Positions 1 through 5,518 of a stretch of 15,188 bases of DNA are shown in pieces. How positions within the stretch are numbered: the first letter of the stretch is position 1; the number at the start of each line of letters is the position of its first letter. This DNA is from an uncultured Bacillus sp. (GTDB lineage: Bacteria > Bacillota > Bacilli > Bacillales_B > DSM-18226), in the NCBI RefSeq assembly GCF_946478885.1, contig NZ_CAMLDX010000082.1, forward strand, positions 1-15,188. Direction: 5' to 3'. Made by a program: the position numbers and the translations under genes. Under the pieces are notes generated by a model. It worked only from the letters and a program-made list of their open reading frames with translations, was not told the DNA's origin and made no database searches.

Positions 1-68
1 CGCTATATTTAGCCATAAATAAACACCCCAAAAGTCAGATTTCACTCTAACTTTTAGGGTGCAGTACA
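1..68. mobile_element. Right end of an IS3-family-like insertion sequence (partial, cut by window start)
   Basis: Positions 46-68 read inward from the right as TGTACTGCACCCTAAAAG followed by TTAGA. From memory this resembles the terminal repeat of IS3-family (IS150-like) elements of Bacilli. Just inside it, 24-39 (CACCCCAAAAGTCAGA) pairs with 46-61 around a 6-nt loop, with two mismatches that become G-U pairs in minus-strand RNA. The transposase would lie upstream and is outside the window; only a few codons at positions 1-12 could belong to it. The other end and any target duplication cannot be seen. It could instead be only a terminator-like hairpin downstream of yvyE. Confidence 0.5.
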
Positions 69-158
69 TTATCGCCTATCGAGACAGACCTTTTTTGATT
101 TGTAGGAGAGCAAAAATAGATAATGATAAAGATCGCCTTAGAAGGAGGCTGAAGGATT

Positions 159-797
159 CTACTTATCCACCAGTTCCTCCATATAAAGCACCTCACCCTC
201 CGTGATCACTGCCTGTCCGTTCGTCAGCTCGACCATCCAATCGATAAAAGTGTCGATATCTCCTTCTTCCACAAACGTATCAATCACCACATTATCAAGA
301 TAATGGATGTCTTTAATCGTATAGACGGAAGAACGCAGTTCATTTTCAATCTTGCCAAGCCAAGTGTAATCTATTTTCGTTGATACAACCTTCATTAACT
401 TGCGTAGCACGACACCGGTTGCCTCAATCCCCTCAGAAGTCGCTTTTCCGTATGCGCGAATAAGCCCCCCGGCACCTAGCTTAATTCCGCCGAAATAGCG
501 CGTAACGACAACGACAGTATCCTTCAGCCCCTTTTTCTTTAATACTTCCAAAATAGGAACCCCGGCTGTACCGCTTGGTTCCCCATCGTCATTTGCCTTT
601 TGGATTTGGTCATGCTCGCCGATTAAATAGGCTGAGCAATTATGGGTGGCATTCCAGTGCTGCTTCTTCATTTCCTGGATAAAACTTTGTGCGGCTTCCT
701 CTGTTTCAACCCGTGCAACATGGGCAATAAAACGGGATTTTTGTATAACAATTTCGTATTCGCCCTTTAGATTAACAGTATAATAACGGGATAACAT
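159..797 (-). CDS. yvyE: YigZ/IMPACT family protein YvyE
   Basis: This 212-residue protein has the normal length and layout of the YigZ (UPF0029/IMPACT) family. The N-terminal IMPACT fold contains DDGEPSGTAG at residues 70-79 and the family signature TRYFGGIKLGAGGLIRAYGK at about 99-118. The C-terminal part (about 135-205) fits the small DUF1949-type domain. The E. coli and yeast relatives are linked to translation or nutrient-stress control, but the biochemical role in Bacillus is unsettled. The ATG at 797 is preceded on the minus strand by GAAAGGAT at good spacing. It is divergent from degS, as in B. subtilis, with a wide intergenic region between them. No clear terminator follows its stop at 159-161, apart from the IS-end hairpin at 24-61. 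The family assignment is firm; the function is not. Confidence 0.93.
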   Translation of the reverse strand: MLSRYYTVNLKGEYEIVIQKSRFIAHVARVETEEAAQSFIQEMKKQHWNATHNCSAYLIGEHDQIQKANDDGEPSGTAGVPILEVLKKKGLKDTVVVVTRYFGGIKLGAGGLIRAYGKATSEGIEATGVVLRKLMKVVSTKIDYTWLGKIENELRSSVYTIKDIHYLDNVVIDTFVEEGDIDTFIDWMVELTNGQAVITEGEVLYMEELVDK

Positions 798-1132
798 TTG
801 ACCGATCCTTTCTTTATTTACAAAAATGTATATTAATACGATGGCTGACTTGTTTTTATCAGACTATCGTCACCTAAAAATAAATAATTCTCATATTTTC
901 TATTATAAAGGAAATAACTATGATCAGGAAAGTTCAGTCATAAGAAACGAAGAGATTTACAGATATTTGCAGATGTAAAGTAGTTTAGTCGATATATGAT
1001 CGTTCTCTTTAAAGAACGAATGCTGCTCGCTCTTTTTGAAAACATAGATGATTTACAGATTTAACAACATGTGGGACTGTTAAATTATTGAGAACATTGT
1101 AATGAAACTTTAATATCATTTTCTAATTTGAA

Positions 1133-1141
1133 TGGTATAAT
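1133..1141 (+). promoter_or_regulatory. Candidate extended -10 promoter for degS (distal)
   Basis: TGG followed by TATAAT (1136-1141) is a perfect extended -10 of the sigma-A type. No good -35 hexamer sits 16-18 bp upstream. Transcription would start near 1148 and give a leader of about 215 nt before degS. Confidence 0.45.
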
Positions 1142-1214
1142 GATACGTAATTATAGATGAAATATTAAATAGGATAAAAGAACCGTACTGTGCAACGGTT
1201 AAGGAATTCGAAAT

Positions 1215-1242
1215 AGGACATGTAACCTATTAATGCTATAAT
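1215..1242 (+). promoter_or_regulatory. Candidate sigma-A promoter for degS (proximal)
   Basis: TGC followed by TATAAT (1237-1242) is an extended -10. It is preceded, after a 16-bp spacer, by AGGACA (1215-1220), a 4/6 match to TTGACA. It lies about 120 bp upstream of the degS start, a sensible distance for an autonomous degS promoter. Confidence 0.45.
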
Positions 1243-1364
1243 AATCTTGAGCCTATTTAACGATTTTTTTGTTCTTTTTCGTTATTTTCATACATAACTC
1301 CCCTTTTCAAGATACAATAAATGAGGGATAACTAAGGCTCATTTGTCTTTTGGGGGAAATGGAT

Positions 1365-2507
1365 ATGAAAGTGAAAAAATTTGATACAAAAACTCTCGAT
1401 GCCATACTGGAAAAGATGATAGAGACGGTCGATCACAGTAAATCAGAAATTTACGAAATTGGGGAGACATGCCGAAGTGACCATGAAACTTTGGCAACAG
1501 AACTCAAAGAGTTGAAGCTGACTGTTCTAAAAATCATTGAAGAAGGGGATAAGCTAGATAAGCTTGCCAGGGCTTCAAGGAAAAAGCTTTCAGAAGTAAG
1601 CAGTCGCTTTAATGAATTTTCCGAAGATGAAGTACGAAAAGTTTATGAAAGGGCGAATGAAATTCAAACTGCCTTGACGATGAACAGGCAAGAGGAAAAA
1701 CAACTGCGGATACGGCGGGATGAACTTGAGAGAAGGCTGGTCGGACTGGCTGAAACGATTGAACGCGCCGATCACTTAATTTCGCAAATTACCGTCGTCA
1801 TGAACTATCTGCAAAGTGACTTACAGAAAATTGGCGAAGTGCTGGAAGATGCCAATATGAAGCAGCATTTTGGTATCAAAATTATTGAAGCACAAGAGGA
1901 AGAACGAAGAAGGCTATCACGGGAAATTCACGATGGACCGGCACAGATGATGGCGAATGTAATGCTGCGTTCTGACTTAATTGAGAAAATCTTCCTCGAG
2001 CGCGGGGCAGATGAAGCCATGATTGAAATCCACAATCTAAAGAAAATGGTTCGCGATGCTCTTTATGAGGTTCGTCATATTATTTATGACCTCCGTCCAA
2101 TGGCGCTCGATGATCTGGGTCTTATTCCGGCTCTGAGAAAGTATTTGCAAACAACGGAGGATTACTTCAATAGCACACGAATTCAGCTTGTTTGTCTTGG
2201 AGAGGATAGACGATTACCGGCAAAATACGAAGTCTCACTCTTTCGTTTAATTCAGGAATCTGTGCAGAATGCCATGAAGCATGCTGAGGCGAAAGATGTC
2301 CTTGTCAAGCTGGAGATCTTAAAGGACAAAATCACCATTATCGTTCAAGATGATGGGAAAGGCTTCGACAAAGAAATGCAGAAGGAGTCTTCTTTTGGAT
2401 TAATTGGCATGAGAGAAAGGGTTGACCTGTTAGACGGAGAATTAACCATTGATACTGAAATTGGCAAAGGAACCACAGTTACCATTCAAGTTTCCATAAT
2501 GGATTAA
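1365..2507 (+). CDS. degS: Sensor histidine kinase DegS
   Basis: DegS is the soluble histidine kinase/phosphatase of the DegS-DegU two-component system. It controls exoenzymes, motility, biofilm formation and competence through DegU phosphorylation. From the ATG at 1365 the protein has 380 residues and no membrane segment. The N-terminal half (about 1-165) is a long helical/coiled-coil sensor region rich in E, K and R. The HisKA_3 motif SREIHDGPAQ puts the phospho-acceptor at His189, the same number as in B. subtilis DegS. An HPK7-type ATPase domain follows, with the N box QESVQNAMKHA (about 298-308), the G1 box DDGKGFD and the FGLIGMRERV segment. The frame opens upstream at a TTG (1350), but the GGGGGA at 1352-1357 sits 7 nt before ATG 1365 and so selects that start. 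degU follows after an unusually long gap. Confidence 0.96.
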   Translation: MKVKKFDTKTLDAILEKMIETVDHSKSEIYEIGETCRSDHETLATELKELKLTVLKIIEEGDKLDKLARASRKKLSEVSSRFNEFSEDEVRKVYERANEIQTALTMNRQEEKQLRIRRDELERRLVGLAETIERADHLISQITVVMNYLQSDLQKIGEVLEDANMKQHFGIKIIEAQEEERRRLSREIHDGPAQMMANVMLRSDLIEKIFLERGADEAMIEIHNLKKMVRDALYEVRHIIYDLRPMALDDLGLIPALRKYLQTTEDYFNSTRIQLVCLGEDRRLPAKYEVSLFRLIQESVQNAMKHAEAKDVLVKLEILKDKITIIVQDDGKGFDKEMQKESSFGLIGMRERVDLLDGELTIDTEIGKGTTVTIQVSIMD

Positions 2508-3009
2508 ACAAGTACCAGATCATAGATAAAGTAATGAAACATTATGCTGCGGATCCCTGATGAAAGGGACGTTTACACCACGGACGAAAGAAGTCTTACG
2601 AAGGTTTACAGCATGACTGAATTCCAAAGGAAAAATCCGGTTTGACTGGCAGAATTCTCAATATTCACGATTGTGTTTATGTTAAATTCCGAATTGATAG
2701 TCTTTTGGTGGGAATAGTACGCTGTATTGATAATAAGAACTTATTCATATCAAACTTTGGCAATAGAGCGCAGCAATTGTGTGGTTGAAAGGAAGCAAGA
2801 CAGGGCAAATACAATGCATCATTCTATTCAAATATTTATATGACTTAATGCCATACTAGGTTTATAGCATGTGTTAGAGCTTTTGACATGAAACAATTAA
2901 AATTTTTAGCAATTGTCAGAATGATGTCATGGATTTACATAAAGTAAGTGGTAAAATAGAAACAGATGTAAAAATTAGTAAAATGGAACGGACATGGGAG
3001 GCGGAGTCA
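2508..3009. other. Long degS-degU intergenic region (502 bp)
   Basis: No gene is recognisable. The stretch begins with a possible structured segment: TTATGCTG (2542-2549) can pair with CAGCATGA (2609-2616, one G-U pair), enclosing a TCCCT/AGGGA hairpin (2554-2569). Further on are a candidate promoter (2785-2815) and an inverted repeat, TGACAT-n4-CAATT against AATTG-n8-ATGTCA, at 2884-2929. An in-frame extension of degU back to 2929 is open but carries no family similarity. In B. subtilis, as I recall, the two genes are much closer together. Confidence 0.6.
2785..2815 (+). promoter_or_regulatory. Candidate sigma-A promoter for degU
   Basis: TTGAAA (2785-2790, 5/6 match) and TACAAT (2810-2815, 5/6 match) are separated by 19 bp, a rather long spacer. 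The position fits a degU-proximal promoter; B. subtilis degU has its own promoter within the operon. A perfect TTGACA at 2883-2888 has no acceptable -10 downstream. Confidence 0.35.
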
Positions 3010-3693
3010 TTGAGTACTAGAATCGTCATAATTGATGATCATCAACTATTTAGAGAAGGGGTTAAACGAATACTGGAGTTCGAGAAGTCCTTCGAGGTCG
3101 TGGCTGAGGGTAATGATGGAACAGAAGCAATGGAATTAGTAGAAAAATATCACCCTGATGTTGTGCTGATGGATATCAATATGCCTAATGTGAACGGAAT
3201 TGAAGCAACTCAGCAATTAATCGATAATTTTCCTGATTCAAAGGTCATTATTCTTTCTATTCATGATGATGAGAACTATGTAACACATGCGTTAAAGACA
3301 GGTGCCAGCGGCTATATGCTGAAGGAAATGGATGCCGACGCACTGATCGAAGCTATCAAAGTGGTTGCAGATGGAGGATCTTATTTACATCCGAAGGTGA
3401 CACATAACTTAGTAAAAGAGTACCGCCGTCTGGCATCTGAAGAAGGTTCAGGTAATCAATTCCTGCGTCAAATGGAAATCCGCCGGCCACTTCACCTGCT
3501 AACACGACGTGAATGTGAGGTTCTCCAGCTGTTAGCAGATGGAAAAAGCAATCGCGCTATCGGTGATGCATTATTTATCAGTGAAAAAACGGTTAAAAAC
3601 CACGTAAGCAACATTTTGCAAAAAATGAATGTAAACGACCGGACACAGGCAGTAGTTGTAGCCATTAAAAAGGGCTGGGTCGAAGTAAGATAA
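3010..3693 (+). CDS. degU: Response regulator DegU
   Basis: DegU is the NarL/LuxR-type response regulator phosphorylated by DegS; both phosphorylated and unphosphorylated forms act as transcription regulators. From a TTG start at 3010 it has 227 residues. The receiver domain (about 3-120) shows the acidic pair D9-D10, the phospho-acceptor D55 in LMDINMPN, S83 and K105. The C-terminal LuxR-type helix-turn-helix spans about 163-222 ([20 protein letters not shown] through [20 protein letters not shown]). The TTG is chosen because GGGAGG at 2996-3001 lies 8 nt upstream and the product then begins [14 protein letters not shown], aligned with B. subtilis DegU. The 27 extra codons back to ATG 2929 have no family counterpart. 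A terminator follows at 3819-3845. Confidence 0.96.
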   Translation: MSTRIVIIDDHQLFREGVKRILEFEKSFEVVAEGNDGTEAMELVEKYHPDVVLMDINMPNVNGIEATQQLIDNFPDSKVIILSIHDDENYVTHALKTGASGYMLKEMDADALIEAIKVVADGGSYLHPKVTHNLVKEYRRLASEEGSGNQFLRQMEIRRPLHLLTRRECEVLQLLADGKSNRAIGDALFISEKTVKNHVSNILQKMNVNDRTQAVVVAIKKGWVEVR

Positions 3694-3697
3694 TCTC

Positions 3698-3800
3698 AAG
3701 ACCGTCTGAAAAAGTAAGGGCTGTCACAATTAGGAAAACGGACTTTCGGGAATTCCGGCAATGCTTTCTAACGTGATATCAATTTTTTTCTGACGGTCTT
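3698..3800. repeat. Imperfect palindromic element of 103 bp downstream of degU
   Basis: The outer arms AAGACCGTC (3698-3706) and GACGGTCTT (3792-3800) are perfectly complementary. After one mismatch the pairing continues as GAAAAA (3708-3713) against TTTTTC (3785-3790). Further inward, TGTCAC, TTAG and GAAA pair imperfectly with the right half. The centre is the perfect palindrome GGAATTCC (3749-3756). It could be a small MITE-like element or a long hairpin at the end of degU mRNA. No target duplication is evident. Confidence 0.6.
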
Positions 3801-3818
3801 TTGCTGTCATTCTATATG

Positions 3819-3845
3819 AACACCCTCCCACATGAAGGGTGTTTT
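3819..3845 (+). terminator. Intrinsic terminator of degU
   Basis: AACACCCT (3819-3826) and AGGGTGTT (3836-3843) form an 8-bp stem with a 9-nt loop, followed by a short T run ending at 3845. It is the first good terminator downstream of degU and separates the degSU unit from degV. Confidence 0.7.
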
Positions 3846-3941
3846 GCACATTTACCTTTTTATCGGTTAAATTCGCAATCTTTTAAGTATCCTTTGAAAA
3901 AAACTGCAATATTTTCTCCAAAGAAAAGAGACATGCAACAC

Positions 3942-4124
3942 TTATCAACATACGATTGTGAAAAAAGCAACTCCACTTTCGGTTTAGTTTGTTGATAACT
4001 CACTTTGAATTGTGGATAACTTTATAAAAAATGTGGGTAATCTATCCGTAAATATGGATAACCCTCCTGATTTTTGTTAATAACCGAAAAAACCCAGTGG
4101 ATAACTATCGACTTCTGTGGGTAA
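3942..4124. promoter_or_regulatory. DnaA-box array A, helically phased, upstream of degV
   Basis: The consensus box is TTATCCACA (reverse complement TGTGGATAA). One plus-oriented box, TTATCAACA, lies at 3942-3950. Seven minus-oriented boxes follow: TGTTGATAA 3990, TGTGGATAA 4011 (perfect), TGTGGGTAA 4032, TATGGATAA 4053, TGTTAATAA 4075 (two mismatches), AGTGGATAA 4096 and TGTGGGTAA 4116. The intervals are 21, 21, 21, 22, 21 and 20 bp, two helical turns, so all would lie on one face of the DNA. The 11-13 bp spacers are not conserved, but the base after the box is C in six of seven cases. DnaA is the obvious ligand; binding itself is inferred. Confidence 0.8.
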
Positions 4125-4294
4125 CTGATTTGTATGGCATTAATGAAAGCTACATAGCAAGACTAATCGTGTCCCCATTCACAAAAGATACAATTTATCC
4201 CCCATCTTTCGGGTACTCTTGAAACACGGGTGCATTTTCAATCGTTTTCCTATAAAATATGAAATAGAAATAATATCAAGGAAGGTATTGCTAT

Positions 4295-5140
4295 ATGAAA
4301 ACAGCAGTTGTAACGGATAGTACGGCCTATCTTCCGAAAGAAATAGCCGACAAGTATAACATACATATCATTCCTCTAAACGTGATTTTCGGTGAAGAGT
4401 CATATAAAGAGGAAATCGAGCTTACAGCCGAACACTTGTATCAGATGGTCAAAGAGAAGGAACTGCCGAAAACCTCTCAGCCGGCAATTGGTGATTTTGT
4501 GCAGCTTTTTGAAGAACTGTCGGAGGAATATGATGCCGTCATCTGCATCCATCTTTCAAGCGGCATCAGCGGAACATTCCAGGGAGCGATTGCTGCGGGA
4601 AATATGATGGAAAAAATTAAGGTCTATGCCTTTGACTCGGAAAGCAGCTGTATGGTTCAGGGCTTTTACGCGATTGAGGCTGCTAAAAGGGCATTTGCCA
4701 AGGAAAGTCCGGAGACGATTATGACGCATCTTGAGGTCATGAAGGGAACTGCAAGAGCCTACTTTATGGTCGATGATTTAGCCCATTTACAGCGTGGCGG
4801 ACGCCTCTCAAGTGCACAAGTGCTTATTGGAAGCTTGCTCCAGGTCAAACCCCTGCTTCATTTTGATGACAAGATCATTGTCCCCTTTGAAAAAGTTCGT
4901 ACCCGGAAAAAGGCGATGAAACGCATTGTTGAACTTCTCCATGAAGATACCAAAAACGGCGGTCAATACCAGGCTGTGATCATTCATGCAAACCGTGAAC
5001 AGGAAGCGATTGCCTGGCAGAATGAAATCCAAGCCAACCTGCCAAATGTAGAATTCTGCATTTCCTATTTCGGTGCCGTCATCGGTACCCATCTCGGTGA
5101 AGGCTCGATGGGTCTTGGCTGGACAAAAAAATATGAATAA
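4295..5140 (+). CDS. degV: DegV family fatty-acid-binding protein (FakB-like)
   Basis: This 281-residue soluble protein is a full-length DegV-family member, equal in size to B. subtilis DegV (YviA). Proteins of this family bind one fatty acid; the FakB members present it to the kinase FakA for phosphorylation and phospholipid synthesis. The conserved segments are all present: TDSTAYLPKE (7-16), TSQPAIG (60-66), the HLSSGISGTF signature (86-95), DLAHLQRGGRLSSA (161-174) and GTHLGEGSMG (264-273). The ATG at 4295 follows AAGGAAGG (4278-4285) at good spacing. The gene stands alone between a terminator upstream and a hairpin downstream. It is bracketed on both sides by DnaA-box clusters, which is unusual and could tie its transcription to DnaA. 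The family is certain; the specific lipid ligand is not. Confidence 0.94.
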   Translation: MKTAVVTDSTAYLPKEIADKYNIHIIPLNVIFGEESYKEEIELTAEHLYQMVKEKELPKTSQPAIGDFVQLFEELSEEYDAVICIHLSSGISGTFQGAIAAGNMMEKIKVYAFDSESSCMVQGFYAIEAAKRAFAKESPETIMTHLEVMKGTARAYFMVDDLAHLQRGGRLSSAQVLIGSLLQVKPLLHFDDKIIVPFEKVRTRKKAMKRIVELLHEDTKNGGQYQAVIIHANREQEAIAWQNEIQANLPNVEFCISYFGAVIGTHLGEGSMGLGWTKKYE

Positions 5141-5144
5141 GCCA

Positions 5145-5177
5145 ATTTGCCTTCCAAGGAAATTCAGGAAGGCAAAT
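5145..5177 (+). terminator. Stem-loop downstream of degV, possible terminator
   Basis: ATTTGCCTTCC (5145-5155) and GGAAGGCAAAT (5167-5177) form a perfect 11-bp stem with an 11-nt loop, directly after the degV stop. It is followed by CCTTCTG rather than a T run, so it may act as an mRNA 3' stabiliser or an inefficient terminator. Confidence 0.5.
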
Positions 5178-5194
5178 CCTTCTGAAAAATCGCC

Positions 5195-5497
5195 TTATCC
5201 GCATCCCCAATTATTCTCCAGCTTATCCACAAAGTGTTGAAATTGATGCGGCACTTTATCCTCTTATTTTACCATTGCTGTTACCAATGGTATTACGTCC
5301 ATTACTCTTTCATAAGCATTTTATCCACAGACGATTCAAAAAACAAAGTGCTTTCTTATGTATTTATCCACATTTTCTTTGAAAATCATGTGTTTTTCAG
5401 AAAAATGAAGCGTATATCCACTATTTATCCACAAAATTATGAATGTTTTATCCACTACCTTAGAATAACCTTAACGGAATAGGATTAATTATCCACA
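5195..5497. promoter_or_regulatory. DnaA-box cluster B between degV and comFA
   Basis: Perfect plus-oriented TTATCCACA occurs five times, at 5223-5231, 5321-5329, 5364-5372, 5425-5433 and 5489-5497. One-mismatch boxes are TTATCCGCA at 5195-5203 and TTATCCACT at 5448-5456. Two-mismatch matches lie at 5256-5264 and 5414-5422. All point the same way and opposite to the main array upstream of degV. Distances from the last box (41, 64, 125, 168 and 294 bp) are close to whole multiples of 10.5 bp, except for the 5223 box. The last box ends 11 bp before the comFA Shine-Dalgarno, so DnaA binding could affect comFA expression. Occupancy is inferred. Confidence 0.83.
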
Positions 5498-5518
5498 TCA
5501 TGATAATGAGGTGATCTC

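Larger units (their letters stand above)
798..1364. other. yvyE-degS divergent intergenic region (567 bp)
   Basis: There is no convincing gene here. The stretch is AT-rich and holds two extended -10 elements pointing toward degS (annotated separately). It also holds several small dyads: CGTTCT/AGAACG at 1001-1018, ATTTAACA/TGTTAAAT at 1059-1085 and AACCGT/ACGGTT at 1181-1200. On the minus strand a TATAAT at 907-902 could serve yvyE, but no good -35 hexamer accompanies it. The dyads could be operators or mRNA leader hairpins; I cannot assign a regulator. Confidence 0.6.
3694..4294. other. degU-degV intergenic region (601 bp)
   Basis: This gap holds, in order, a 103-bp imperfect palindrome (3698-3800), an intrinsic terminator (3819-3845), an AT-rich stretch, the phased DnaA-box array (3942-4124) and the degV upstream region. 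For degV I see only an AT-rich -10-like TATAAA at 4251-4256 with no convincing -35. A 64-codon open frame at 3801-3995 is not a credible gene because it starts within the palindrome end and runs through the terminator and the first boxes. Confidence 0.7.
5141..5518. other. degV-comFA intergenic region (378 bp)
   Basis: The region holds a perfect 11-bp stem-loop after degV (5145-5177) and DnaA-box cluster B (5195-5497), ending at the comFA ribosome binding site. A possible comFA -10, TAGAAT at 5461-5466, lies between two boxes but its -35 is poor. I found no clear ComK box pair (AAAA-N5-TTTT twice), although AAAA-N7-TTTT occurs at 5382-5396. An 82-codon open frame at 5234-5482 is treated as chance because it consists largely of the box cluster. 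Confidence 0.7.

Noticed and set aside
163..171. TTATCCACC, a one-mismatch DnaA box at the end of yvyE
   Set aside because: It is isolated and lies in coding sequence; a single near-match is expected by chance.
988..995. Sigma-D-like -10 GTCGATAT upstream of degS
   Set aside because: The only nearby TAAA is 8 bp away instead of about 15, so the promoter pattern is incomplete.
2557..2588. Hammerhead-ribozyme-like core: CTGATGA (2557-2563) followed by GGACGAAA (2582-2589)
   Set aside because: The intervening sequence cannot form stem II, and no permutation gives the required stems I and III next to the core.
2929..3009. N-terminal extension of DegU from ATG 2929
   Set aside because: The 27 residues have no counterpart in DegU, while TTG 3010 has a strong GGGAGG at ideal spacing.
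3801..3995. 64-codon open frame after degU
   Set aside because: It begins in the end of the 103-bp palindrome and spans the terminator and the first DnaA-box-like sites; there is no ribosome binding site or family resemblance.
5382..5396. Possible ComK box (AAAA-N7-TTTT) upstream of comFA
   Set aside because: The spacing differs from AAAA-N5-TTTT and no second half-box lies at the expected distance.
5234..5482. 82-codon open frame between degV and comFA
   Set aside because: It runs through the DnaA-box cluster, has no ribosome binding site and its product (rich in F, Y, H, I) looks like translated AT-rich DNA.
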